A stretch of 64,000 nucleotides of DNA from JAEYXS01 sp943367715 (lineage in GTDB: Bacteria > Verrucomicrobiota > Verrucomicrobiia > Limisphaerales > JAEYXS01), in NCBI GenBank assembly GCA_943367715.1, contig CALRJY020000035.1, positions 1-64,000 of the forward strand. Direction: 5' to 3'. Positions 40,277-49,900 of the stretch are shown here, piece by piece. Made by a program: the position numbers and the translations under genes. Within the stretch, counting starts at the first letter, position 1, and every line of letters starts with the position of its first letter. The notes beneath the pieces were generated by a model, which worked only from the letters and a program-made list of their open reading frames with translations, searched no databases and was not told the DNA's origin.

Positions 40277-40900
40277 ATGACTGAGTATCTCAAACTAGCC
40301 GGATCGCTGAAGGGCACATTGCCGGCCTCTGTTATGTTGCTGCTTGCGAGTGCTTGCATGATCGGTTGCGCTTCCGACCACTCCCCCGAAGTGAAGGATA
40401 TCGCCGCCAACTACACGAACTACCACCAGATCACGGCCGCACCAGTCTATGTGAACCCGGAGCTGGCCACGCTCTGCATCGGTGTCAGTTTGGGTCAGGT
40501 GGAAAAGGCTCGGGAAAAGCACGGCCCGCATGCAAATACAGCCATCACTATCTACATGAACGACCCCGCGGTGAAGGCATTTCCCGCACGTAACCAACCG
40601 TATCCCGTGGGTTCGGTGATCATCAAACGCAAATCCATCCACGGTTATAATATAGGCAATTCGAGCAGTCGCATCCAACCCGCCGCCCACACCGGCGTGG
40701 GCGGCATGATCAAGCGCCCACCCGGCTACGACCCGGCCAACGGTGATTGGGAATACTTCTACTTCGAGAACCCGAAACAGATCGAAAGCGGCCGCATCGC
40801 CTCCTGTGTGCAATGTCATGTTTCAGCGAAAGGAAGCGACTACGTCTTCGGCTCGTGGCAAGCAACATTGACTCGTCCGAAAATTAAACATCCGTATTAA
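40277..40900 (+). CDS. Cytochrome P460-like lipoprotein
   Basis: A 207-aa predicted lipoprotein (lipobox IGC, Cys at about 31) with a cytochrome P460-type domain (PF16694 type). The single heme c site CVQCH is near the C-terminus, followed by VSAKGSDYVFG, as is typical of the family. GGMIKRPPGYDPANGDWEYF precedes it. P460 enzymes oxidise hydroxylamine, but the catalytic role here is not shown, and the crosslinking Lys cannot be assigned without alignment. A periplasmic redox role is inferred. Confidence 0.8.
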   Translation: MTEYLKLAGSLKGTLPASVMLLLASACMIGCASDHSPEVKDIAANYTNYHQITAAPVYVNPELATLCIGVSLGQVEKAREKHGPHANTAITIYMNDPAVKAFPARNQPYPVGSVIIKRKSIHGYNIGNSSSRIQPAAHTGVGGMIKRPPGYDPANGDWEYFYFENPKQIESGRIASCVQCHVSAKGSDYVFGSWQATLTRPKIKHPY

Positions 40901-40918
40901 CCCACACCATCGGGCGAC

Positions 40919-41920
40919 ATGAAGATAACGACGCTAATCCTGATCGCCCTGACCATCGTAGTGCACTCTGGGTGTGTTCACCCTCAACCCGCAGGGAAGA
41001 CTGCACCGGCTAAGGTGCAGGTCCGACAGTTGGAAATCTTCAGTGAAGGCGACAAATACGGGTATAAGACCAAAAGTGGGGAAGTGGCCATCCCGCCCAC
41101 ATTTGATGATGCACGTGATTTCAGCGCCGGGCTGGCGCGGGTAAATATTGGGGCGACCAGAAGGGTTGCCGGTCCCATGGGTGGCAGGTGGGGTTACATC
41201 AATGAACGCGGTGAGGAAGTGATTCCCATCGTCTTTCAGTTCGTTGGAGATTTTTCCGACGGACTGGCACATGTCATCACTTACAACTGGGAATCAGGAT
41301 ACATTGATACCACCGGCAAGACCGTGATCAAACTGGCCAGGAATACTTCCGGCGGTGATTTCTCTGAGGGCCTCGCCGCAGTGTCCAGATCGTTGGATAA
41401 AGGGACCAACCGGATGGACGTCACTGACTATATCGATACGCAGGGGAAGGTCATGTTCACTGTGCCAGCGTCCGGCAAGGAGTTTCACGAAGGATTGGCG
41501 GCAGTGGGTATCCCGAACCCTACGGTTTCACCGGGCGATGACGGAAGCCATCTCTATGGTTTCATCAATCGGAAAGGCGAGTGGGTGATTCAACCGACCT
41601 ATGCAAGGGTCGGAGAATTTTCCTGCGGATTGGCGCCGGTATGCGTGAAGCCGGGAACCGGCTGGGGCGGCGATGCCCGCTGGGGCTACCTCAACACCTC
41701 CGGAAAAATTGTGATCGCTGCGCAGCTCAACGAAGCGCGCCGATTTTACAAAGGTTTCGCGCTTGTGCATTCCGGCGGGGAGTATGTGATAATGTTCGAT
41801 GGTCCCAGCGAATGGAGAGGCGGGAAGTGGATGGTGATAGACCGGCAAGGGAAGGTTCACCAGACGAGCAAAGAGTGGATTGACGTAAGGTCATTCGCAG
41901 AGAAGGCCGACACGCACTGA
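40919..41920 (+). CDS. WG-repeat lipoprotein
   Basis: A 333-aa predicted lipoprotein (HSGC, Cys at about 19) made of WG (KWG) beta repeats. Successive units read YGYKTKSGEVAIPPTFDDAR, WGYINERGEEVIPIVFQFVG, SGYIDTTGKTVIK, YGFINRKGEWVIQPTYARVG and WGYLNTSGKIVIAAQLNEAR, each followed by F..GLA.V. The family is thought to act as a surface or periplasmic binding platform. Last gene of the three-lipoprotein operon, 18 nt after the previous stop. Confidence 0.85.
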   Translation: MKITTLILIALTIVVHSGCVHPQPAGKTAPAKVQVRQLEIFSEGDKYGYKTKSGEVAIPPTFDDARDFSAGLARVNIGATRRVAGPMGGRWGYINERGEEVIPIVFQFVGDFSDGLAHVITYNWESGYIDTTGKTVIKLARNTSGGDFSEGLAAVSRSLDKGTNRMDVTDYIDTQGKVMFTVPASGKEFHEGLAAVGIPNPTVSPGDDGSHLYGFINRKGEWVIQPTYARVGEFSCGLAPVCVKPGTGWGGDARWGYLNTSGKIVIAAQLNEARRFYKGFALVHSGGEYVIMFDGPSEWRGGKWMVIDRQGKVHQTSKEWIDVRSFAEKADTH

Positions 41921-41933
41921 TCTGATTTGAACC

Positions 41934-42077
41934 ATGTGGAAACGTTCACAAATAGACCGCTCGAAGAAATACTTTCTGCAGTTGTGCCCAGGGGCTGATG
42001 GCATACGGCGGTTTGTCCTGACCGAGGTCGGCGACCCGCAACGCGATCTCTTAAAATCGCGTTCGTATTTGCCCTGA
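41934..42077 (+). CDS. Possible 47-aa small protein
   Basis: An ATG frame of 47 codons encodes MWKRSQIDRSKKYFLQLCPG followed by a mixed, non-repetitive sequence. No Shine-Dalgarno site and no recognisable family. It lies 13 nt after the WG-repeat gene. Listed only as a possibility; the rest of the gap to 42213 holds nothing I recognise. Confidence 0.2.
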   Translation: MWKRSQIDRSKKYFLQLCPGADGIRRFVLTEVGDPQRDLLKSRSYLP

Positions 42078-42213
42078 CTGGCGACCAGCCTTCATTGTTG
42101 TTTGACGGAGAGGAGCGTATCCGCTTAGTTTTTGCGCGTGGTCAAGGCCGCCCTTTGAAGAGGGGCAAGGAATTCTGAAATCCATCTGTTTCGGAGCAGG
42201 CCGCAACCAGGCC

Positions 42214-42714
42214 ATGGATAGGGAAATCATGTATACCGACGATAACGCAGTGGCAGTGGAGATACGCAAGAGGCACATCAATCATGAGGCGGCGGTGAGG
42301 TCAGTGGGGATGCTTTACTATATAGGAGCGAGCTTGCTGGGCATGGTCGGACTGGTGAGCTTGATCGACGGCAAGCAAGGGGCACTCATAGGGTTGTTAT
42401 TTGTGGTGTTGAGCGCGCTGTATTTCATGGTGGGGCGCTGGTTTCGGGTGTTGAATCCCAAGGCGAGGGTGCCGGGAACCATTCTGGCGGCGTTGGGTCT
42501 GCTGGGATTTCCGATCGCAACGCTGGTCAATGCCTACATCCTCTATCTGATCCATTCGGAAAAAGGCAAAGTGGTCTTCTCGGATAATTATCAGGCAGTG
42601 ATCGAGGCCACGCCGGGGGTGAAGCGCAAGACGTCCATCGTGGTTTGGATTTTACTCGGCATATTCGTGCTGTTCATCGTGGCGATCATGGTGTTTGCGT
42701 TGACGCGCAAATGA
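42214..42714 (+). CDS. Hypothetical four-helix membrane protein
   Basis: A 166-aa inner-membrane protein. Predicted helices lie at about 35-55 (YYIGASLLGMVGLVSLI), 56-72, 87-113 (ILAALGLLGFPIATLVNAYI) and 140-162 (IVVWILLGIFVLFIVAIMVF). A short cytoplasmic N-terminus contains RKRHINHEAAVRSVG. Start at 42214 or the in-frame ATG at 42229. I do not recognise the family. Confidence 0.7.
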   Translation: MDREIMYTDDNAVAVEIRKRHINHEAAVRSVGMLYYIGASLLGMVGLVSLIDGKQGALIGLLFVVLSALYFMVGRWFRVLNPKARVPGTILAALGLLGFPIATLVNAYILYLIHSEKGKVVFSDNYQAVIEATPGVKRKTSIVVWILLGIFVLFIVAIMVFALTRK

Positions 42715-42746
42715 CGGGGGAGATTTTTCTGAGATGAAGGTGAACT

Positions 42747-43199
42747 GTGGAAATCATTCCAGTCATAAGAAAAATACGCGGGGGAGAATTGCCACCATTG
42801 CTGGAGCTTTACCGGCATCTGCACGCAGATGATCCGGCGTTGCCGGTCCCGGCGGAGATCGAGCAGCTTTGGTTGAGCATCCTGAATGATCCGTCGCAAC
42901 ATTATCTGGTGGCAGAGGTGGAGGGGAAGATCGTGGCGTCGTGTGTGCTGGTGGTGATCGCGAATCTGACGCGGGGGGCGCGACCTTATGGATTGATCGA
43001 GAATGTGGTGACCCATCCGGACTTCCGCAAACAGGGCTTCGGCACACAATTGCTCAAAGCCGCCCTTGCCCTCGCGTGGGAGCAGAACTGCTACAAGGTG
43101 ATGCTGCTCACGGGCCGCCAAGACGAAGCCACACTGCGTTTCTATCAGCAGGCCGGTTTTGAAGGGGGAGTTAAAACGGGGTTTCTCGCGAAGCCGTGA
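42747..43199 (+). CDS. GNAT-family N-acetyltransferase
   Basis: A 150-aa acetyl-CoA-dependent acyltransferase. The core shows HYLVAEVEGKIVASCVL, then IENVVTHPDFRKQGFGTQLL (motif A with R/Q-x-x-G-x-G/A for the CoA pyrophosphate) and YKVMLLTGRQDEATLRFYQQ followed by AGF (motif B). The start is GTG at 42747. The substrate is unknown. Confidence 0.88.
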   Translation: MEIIPVIRKIRGGELPPLLELYRHLHADDPALPVPAEIEQLWLSILNDPSQHYLVAEVEGKIVASCVLVVIANLTRGARPYGLIENVVTHPDFRKQGFGTQLLKAALALAWEQNCYKVMLLTGRQDEATLRFYQQAGFEGGVKTGFLAKP

Positions 43200-43250
43200 G
43201 GAGCGCGATGCTTAGACCGTAATCTCTTGCCTGCCTCTGCCCCGCCCGGT

Positions 43251-45386
43251 TCATTTTGACGCCGACACCGGCGTCACCACCGTTTTGTCACTTTGCTTCG
43301 CGGAAAATTTGCGCCACCACTCGTCGGCCTGCGCTCGCGGCCAGTCTGCCGCGCTCCGGCAGGCGGCCAGTGCGTCGTCCAGTTCACGGGCACTCGCCGG
43401 GCGCGCCGCGGGGTCTTTCGCCAGGCAACGCATCAACAATTCCTCCAGGTCCGGGGACACCGGCTTGCCCAACCGTTCAGCGGGCCGTACCGGCATATCC
43501 TTCACCTGGTGCATCAGCACTTCACCCAGCGTGAGCCAGTTGAACAAAGGTTCGCCCGTGAGGAGATAATAACCCACGGCCCCCAGCGAGTAGATATCGC
43601 TGCGGGCGTCCACCTCGTTGGGATGTTCCACCGCTTCGGGTGACATATAGAGCGGTGTGCCGATGGAGGATTCTGACATGGTCGCTTCGGCACCTTCGGC
43701 GGAGAGTGATTTCACGAGCCCGAAGTCGAGCACCTTCACACTGTCCGCCACGCCGCCCCGTTGCGTCAGGAATATGTTGGCCGGTTTGATGTCGCGATGC
43801 ACCAGCCCGATGGCGTGGGCTTCCGTGAGGGAGCCGCAAACCTGCCGCAGGATGGAGATCACCCGGCCTTCCGGTTGCGCGCCGTGTTGCTTCACGAGCT
43901 GGTTCAGCGTCAGCCCTTGGAGATACTCCATCGCGTAATAGAAAATACCTTCGGGGGTGTGCCCGTAATCGTAAACCGTGATCGTATTGGGGTGGGACAA
44001 CTGGCTGGTCAACTGCACCTCCCGCTCGAAGCGCGCGGCACTGCCCGTGTCCAGTTTTTCCGTGTGCAATAATTTCACCGCGACCGGCCGGCGCATCAAG
44101 GCATGGTGGGCGCGATAAACCGCGCCGAACTCGCCCTCCCCGATCTTCTCATCCAGCGCATATTGACCAAGCTGTTTGGCCTTCAAGGCCGCCTTCCGCG
44201 CCGCCCGTTGCAGCCGGTCCGCCACGCGCATCAGCACATAGACCAGCACCGCCGCGGCCATTAATAAGGCGAAGATGGACCAGAACCCCGCCCGCAAGAT
44301 CCGCAAAGCCCGGTACGCCTCGGCCTGCTCCATCTGCGTGGTCAGGCCCATGTCGAAATCTTTCACCCACAGCCACGCGCCCACCACCGGCACGCCGCGA
44401 TAATCGCGGTAACCCTTCACATTCACCCCTGCGGTTCCGTTCGTGGCCGCGCTGACGGCGTGGATGAACGGCAGTTCCGTGCGCCGCTGGGGCGACTGCC
44501 GCCCGTCGTTGAGATCCACCAACGGATCGCGTAACTCCAGGGTCAGCGTGGAATGTGCTTCCGGCGAGTCCGGCAGCAATCCCAGGCGTTTGAGGTCCGC
44601 ATCGAAGCGGCTGTTGGAAAGTTGTTTGCCATCGCGACCGAAGGCATACGTCTCGCCCGTTTTGCCCGCGCGCGCCGTGGCGAGAATCCGCGTGAAGTCC
44701 GTTTCCGGGGCGATCCGCAATCCCAGCAGGGCGATGATCTGGCCGTCGGCTGACCGGACCGGCGCGACGGCAAACATGGTCGGCACACCCGCACGCAGGG
44801 TTCCGTCTTCATCTGGCAGCAGCGCCACGCTGGGAAAGGGCCGAGTAACCAAAGACTTGCCCGCCAGCACCGGGGCAAATTGTTCCGTGTTGCCGGGGAG
44901 CGATTGCATGCCCACGAGTTGGTCGCGCACCGAAGCCACCACCAGAAAATTTGCGTCCATCACCACGAACCCGCTGAAGCCGCGACGATCGAGCACGGGT
45001 TTGAGATGGGCGCGCAAGGCGGCCTGCTGCGGCGCCGTCAGCAACGCGGCCTGGACCTGGGTACCGGCTTTTGCCTGTTGAATCAGGCCGGCGACGAGTT
45101 CGCGCACGCGGTCGTCCTCCGCGAGGTTCTCCGCGTCCATTTTCATGGTGACCGACCACGAATGGAGCGCCTCGTTGTTGGCGTTCAGGATGGTCTGGAG
45201 TATCTCGGCGATCTGCTGTTTGGTGGCCCCCTCCATTTTCACGCGCACCCACACGCCGATGATCCCGAGGATCAGCGCCGTTACCAGCGGCCAGACCCAG
45301 AGCTGGGTCTTGAAAAAACCGCGCGTGAACAGCAGCACGCTGGCCACACTGGTCGTACGCGAATGAGATGCGCTGGGTTTGCTCAT
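43251..45386 (-). CDS. Transmembrane Ser/Thr kinase with dCache-like sensor
   Basis: A 711-aa receptor kinase. TM1 is at about 28-48 and TM2 at about 366-387; the 315 residues between them form a predicted periplasmic dCache-like sensor. Its membrane-distal part has SGFVVMDANFLVVASVRDQL and the proximal part has GYRDYRGVPVVGAWLWVKDF. After a basic juxtamembrane helix the Hanks kinase domain runs about 409-670: GEGEFG, VAVKLL (Lys438), HRDIKPAN (Asp532), DFG (Asp554), MSPE. All catalytic residues are present. It combines a two-component-like sensor with a eukaryotic-like kinase. The ligand is unknown. Divergent from the esterase gene. Confidence 0.92.
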   Translation of the reverse strand: MSKPSASHSRTTSVASVLLFTRGFFKTQLWVWPLVTALILGIIGVWVRVKMEGATKQQIAEILQTILNANNEALHSWSVTMKMDAENLAEDDRVRELVAGLIQQAKAGTQVQAALLTAPQQAALRAHLKPVLDRRGFSGFVVMDANFLVVASVRDQLVGMQSLPGNTEQFAPVLAGKSLVTRPFPSVALLPDEDGTLRAGVPTMFAVAPVRSADGQIIALLGLRIAPETDFTRILATARAGKTGETYAFGRDGKQLSNSRFDADLKRLGLLPDSPEAHSTLTLELRDPLVDLNDGRQSPQRRTELPFIHAVSAATNGTAGVNVKGYRDYRGVPVVGAWLWVKDFDMGLTTQMEQAEAYRALRILRAGFWSIFALLMAAAVLVYVLMRVADRLQRAARKAALKAKQLGQYALDEKIGEGEFGAVYRAHHALMRRPVAVKLLHTEKLDTGSAARFEREVQLTSQLSHPNTITVYDYGHTPEGIFYYAMEYLQGLTLNQLVKQHGAQPEGRVISILRQVCGSLTEAHAIGLVHRDIKPANIFLTQRGGVADSVKVLDFGLVKSLSAEGAEATMSESSIGTPLYMSPEAVEHPNEVDARSDIYSLGAVGYYLLTGEPLFNWLTLGEVLMHQVKDMPVRPAERLGKPVSPDLEELLMRCLAKDPAARPASARELDDALAACRSAADWPRAQADEWWRKFSAKQSDKTVVTPVSASK

Positions 45387-45539
45387 GTTGATTGCCGGCT
45401 GGCCCGGCCAGCCAAGTGGCTTGGCTCAAAAATGACCATTGCTGACAGCCACGGCAACGGGGGGAACACCGGATGAGTACAGTTACCGCGCAATTCCCCC
45501 GCAACCGCTTGCCAGCCGAGGTGTTAAACCCTCATCATA

Positions 45540-46466
45540 ATGCTTATGCGCATCTTATCCCTCGGCCTCCTCCTCGCCGTCGCCCTCCCGGTCATGGCCC
45601 AGAATGACACCAACGCCGCGCCATCCCCTAAGCAGAAACAAAAGGGCCCCGGCGAACCTCGCATTACGGGCCGCAAGATCGTGCTGAATGAGGATGACAA
45701 ACCCGCCTTTCCCGTGCCGCCGGAGGGCTTCGATAAAAAGCGCGACGCCATCCCACACGGCAAGCTGGAGATGATCGAGTATGATTCCAAGACCGTGGGC
45801 ACCAAGCGCAAGCTGAACGTCTACACCCCGCCTGGTTATTCGAAAGAGAAAAAATATCCCGTGCTGTATCTCCTGCACGGCATCGGCGGGGATGAGACGG
45901 AGTGGGCGCGCTTCGCCTCGCCGGACGTTCTGATGGATAACCTCGTCGCCGACGGCAAAGCCCAGCCTATGATCATCGTGATGCCCAATGGCCGCGCGCA
46001 GAAGAACGATCGCGCCGAGGGCAATGTGTTCGCCGCCGCACCGGCTTTTGCCGTCTTCGAGCGCGACTTGCTGGATGACGTCATCCCTTTCATTGAAGCG
46101 CGTTATAGCACGGCTCATGACCGTGAACAACGCGCCCTCGCCGGCCTCTCCATGGGTGGCGGGCAATCACTGAACTTCGGCCTCGGTAATCTGGACAAGT
46201 TCGCCTGGGTCGGCGGCTTCTCCTCCGCCCCGAACACGAAGAAACCCGCTGAACTCCTGCCCGATGCCGTCGCCGCCGCGAAGCGATTGAAACTCCTCTG
46301 GCTCTCCTGCGGCAATCAGGACGGGCTTATCAACATCAGCCAGGGCTTTCACGCGCACTTGAAGGAGCACAAGGTCCCACACATCTGGCACGTGGCCACG
46401 CACGGCCACGATGCACCGGAGTGGAAACAGGCCCTCTATTACTTCGTGCAGCAAGTTTTCAAATGA
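45540..46466 (+). CDS. Secreted CE1-type esterase
   Basis: A 308-aa exported esterase of the feruloyl esterase/esterase D-like family (CE1). The signal peptide ends near VMAQ (residue 20). The core has VYTPPGYSKEKKYPVLYLLH, the oxyanion region HGIGGDETEW, the nucleophile elbow GLSMGGG and the C-terminal His in THGHDAPEW; the acid is probably in CGNQDG. It likely cleaves ester side groups from plant polysaccharide or related esters. The start may be the ATG at 45540 or 45546. Confidence 0.88.
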   Translation: MLMRILSLGLLLAVALPVMAQNDTNAAPSPKQKQKGPGEPRITGRKIVLNEDDKPAFPVPPEGFDKKRDAIPHGKLEMIEYDSKTVGTKRKLNVYTPPGYSKEKKYPVLYLLHGIGGDETEWARFASPDVLMDNLVADGKAQPMIIVMPNGRAQKNDRAEGNVFAAAPAFAVFERDLLDDVIPFIEARYSTAHDREQRALAGLSMGGGQSLNFGLGNLDKFAWVGGFSSAPNTKKPAELLPDAVAAAKRLKLLWLSCGNQDGLINISQGFHAHLKEHKVPHIWHVATHGHDAPEWKQALYYFVQQVFK

Positions 46467-46521
46467 AGCCGTCTTCTCGTTAACCACCAAGGTCTGCCAA
46501 CGTCATAATTCGAAAAACGCT

Positions 46522-46851
46522 ATGAGCTGGGTCACCGATGTTCTGCTAAGCTTCAATCTACAGGAGAAATTCGACGATGATTTCAACGCGCTAGATAGCT
46601 GCGAACCGCTCGACAATATCAATGCCTGGTTGGAAGAACGTGAATTGGGCCGGCTCGATGAGCTTTCCAGCCACGTCCAGTCCGGCGGGAAGGCCATGCA
46701 GTGTCACGTTTATGGCGGCGCTTTTAACTTCATGGAGCCGGATGATTTTATCACCGCCGTTCTGTCGCAGAACTGGCAGATGCCGGACGCCATCTTGCTG
46801 CTGACCAAGGATGAGGAAGCGGATGCTTTCACCATCCACAAAGTCGAGTGA
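46522..46851 (+). CDS. Hypothetical small cytosolic protein
   Basis: A 109-aa acidic protein. The ATG at 46522 (MSWVTDVLLSFNLQEKFDDD) is taken as the start because the upstream open frame overlaps the preceding gene. The motifs WLEERELGRLDELSSHVQSG and CHVYGGAFNFMEPDDFITAV suggest an alpha/beta fold. It contains the phrase PDAILLLTKDEEADAFTIHK at the end. No family was recognised and no signal peptide is present. Confidence 0.65.
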   Translation: MSWVTDVLLSFNLQEKFDDDFNALDSCEPLDNINAWLEERELGRLDELSSHVQSGGKAMQCHVYGGAFNFMEPDDFITAVLSQNWQMPDAILLLTKDEEADAFTIHKVE

Positions 46852-46963
46852 GATCGTCGGGCGTGAGCATTTGCCAGTTGCCAGGTCTAATCCTTTGTAG
46901 CAATGCTAGCGAACCCCGTTTTCCGGTGAAAACTGAGGGGTGGCTTTTTTGCGCACCTGCGCC

Positions 46964-49900
46964 ATGAGCACGCTTCTAAACAATGGCGGTCGGAGGCAGC
47001 CAGCCGTTTGTATCATGGTTTGGCTGGTTCTCCTGCTGTGCACGCTCGCCTCCGGACGGCTCCAGGCCCAAAGCAGCACCAATTTCGGCCCCTTCTTCCT
47101 CCACAGCGGCGGCGCCAATGCCGATATCGACACCACCTTGGTCAGTCCCATCGCTTCGGGCGGACACTATGCGATGGCCAAGTCCTTCAACAATCTGGAT
47201 CAGGATCTGGTCAAGGGCGGGATGTCCGCCACTGTCGCCAACGCCCCCAGCATCGGTTTTCATGGCCTCGTCCGGTTCGATGCCCAGGGGGAAGCGATGT
47301 GGTCCGTGGCGTTTGACAATGCCCCAGGCACTGACATCCAGGATATTCTCGCCATGCCGAACAACGATGTGGTGGTCGTGGGCAGTTTCAACGGAACCAA
47401 ACCGTTTCCCCTCGATGGCGCCCTGCCCATCGTCGCCACTAGCCAAGGCACTTATGATCATTTTATCTGCCGGATTTCCTTTGCTGGAGAGATCCGATGG
47501 CTGAAGACAGGCAATCATGGAAACTATTCCGCAGCCTCAAAGGCGGTTGTCGATGCAGATGGTAATATCTGTGTCGTTGGACACGGCAATTTCGACAATA
47601 ATTTTTTGGAGAAGTATGATGGGGATGGAAATCTTCTGTGGACGCGTTTGGCGACCAGACCGGGCTCCATCAGGTCCGCTTCCGTTGATGTGGATAAATC
47701 CAACAATGTTTATGCCCGTTTCCTCGATCAATTGGTCAAGTATAGCCCGCAAGGCACCCTGCTCTGGTCGCAAACGCTGATCGGATCAGTTCACCAGGTG
47801 AAGGCCTTCAGCGATGTCGGCGCGGCAGTGTGTGGTAACTTCACTTCCGCCAGTTACACCATCGGCGATATCACGTTGACGGGAACTCAGGGGAACGAAA
47901 ACGCCTTCATCGCCAAGATCTCCGCCGAGGGCAACTGGGAGTGGGCCAAATCGCTGGCCCACACCGGCAATGTCACCTTTACGGCGATGGATATCGATGA
48001 TGATGACTACATCTATGCCGGTGGTAATTTCAGCGGCACCATCTATCCCGGCCCCTTGGTTTCCCCCAGCACCAACAATATCGACGGATTTTTTTACCGC
48101 TTTTCGACGGCCGGAGAGATTGATTGGCAATACCAGTTCGGCGGCATCGGCCAGCAAAGCATCACCGGCCTCCGGCGAAATGTTCATGGGCTCTATTATT
48201 GGGGAAACCTCATCACCTGGCTCGAGTTTGAGGGGACCACCTATCATATCCCCTCATCGTCCTCTTACGGCGGGTTTTACGGCCGCCTGCCGGTCCCGAT
48301 TCCCCTGCTGAGAGTTCTGGAATCTCCCGCACCAGTCGCTGCGGCGGTGGGAGAGCAGGTGCAGTTGCGGGTGGTCGCCACCGGCCCCAAGCCGCTGACC
48401 TATCAATGGATCAAAAACGGCGTCCCGATCTTCGGCCAGTATTCCAACGTCTTCACCATCCCCTCGTTCACCGTAAATGACGTAGGCAATTACTCGGTAG
48501 GCGTCATCATCCCGTCCACCAACACCATCACCGTGCCCGCCTTGGTATCCCTGAGATTTGCCCCCTTCTTCACCGTGAAACCCGAGTCAGTAGGCGGAGC
48601 CCAGGGCGGAAGTGCGACCAGTATCGCAACCGCCGCGGGCAACCCCACCCCGGTGCTTAAATGGCGGAAGCTGGGCGGCCCCGTCCTGCACACGGGCGAA
48701 ACCTTCACTCTCAATGGGCTGACCTTTGCTGATGAAGGGTTCTATGAAGTCACCGCCACGAACTCGGAAGGCAGCGCCTCGGAGACGTTGCGTGTCAACG
48801 TGGACATGATCCCGAATGAAAACTTTTTCGCCATGGTGCACGATCCCCACCGGGATCTCGTTTACCTGAGCGCGGGCGCGAACGTGCTGCGCTACAGCAT
48901 GGCCTCCAAGACCTATCTCGCACCTTACGTTCTGGGCGGCAACCTGCGTGGACTCGACGTATCCGCCGACGGCAAGTGGCTCGTGGTGGCCGATCATGAC
49001 GGCACCACCGCCAGCAATTGGGTGCATGTCGTGAACCTGGAGACGGACCAGACGCGGAAAGTCAGCTTCCCCCGCGCCGTGGATGAGAGTCACACCGAGT
49101 TTGCGGTCTTTGGCAGTGATGGCCGCGCCGTGATCAGTTCCAGCAACCGCTTGCGCAGTCTGAACGTCACCAATGATCACGTCGTCGTCCGCAATGTGTC
49201 CGAGACCTACCAGATCGCCGCCAGCGCCAGCCGGGATGTGCTCGCCTTGGCCGGAGTCGAGAACGGCAATGGCTCTGTTTACAGCTATTCGGTGGCCCTC
49301 ACCAATCTCCAGCCGGGTTCCTACAATGACGGCCGCACCCTCACGGGCGTAGGCATGGAGCGGCGGGAGAACCAGTCCGTGGCCGTGAGCCGCGGCCAGG
49401 CCATATTCCTGAGTTCCCTGAAACAGCCCGTGCACACGTTGGGCGATGGTATCACGGATGGGCCCTTGGGCGCGGCCTACAATCCTCTGGTGAACCGGGT
49501 TTATGTGCCGTGGATGAATACGCCGGAAGTGCGCGTGTATGATACGGATACCTTCACGGAAATCACCCGCTACACCACCGGCACCTCGCCTTACGTGGCG
49601 GGGGTCTCCAACCGCACCGGTCAGGCCCAGGTCACCCGCTCGGGAGATCTCCTCTTCGTCACCGCCACGTACGGCGTGCGGTATATCAAGCTCACCGCGC
49701 AGTTGCCCCTCATCATGCAGCAGCCCAAACCGCTCACGTTGCATCCGGACTTCATCGCCCGCTTCAAGGTGGTGGCCTCCAGCGGCCATGCCTTGAGTTA
49801 TCAATGGCAGAAAGACGAGGAGGACATCCCCGACGCCACCGGACCGGAGCATGAGGAGCTCGTGGTGCTGAACGGCAGCGGACGTTACCGCGTGCGCATC

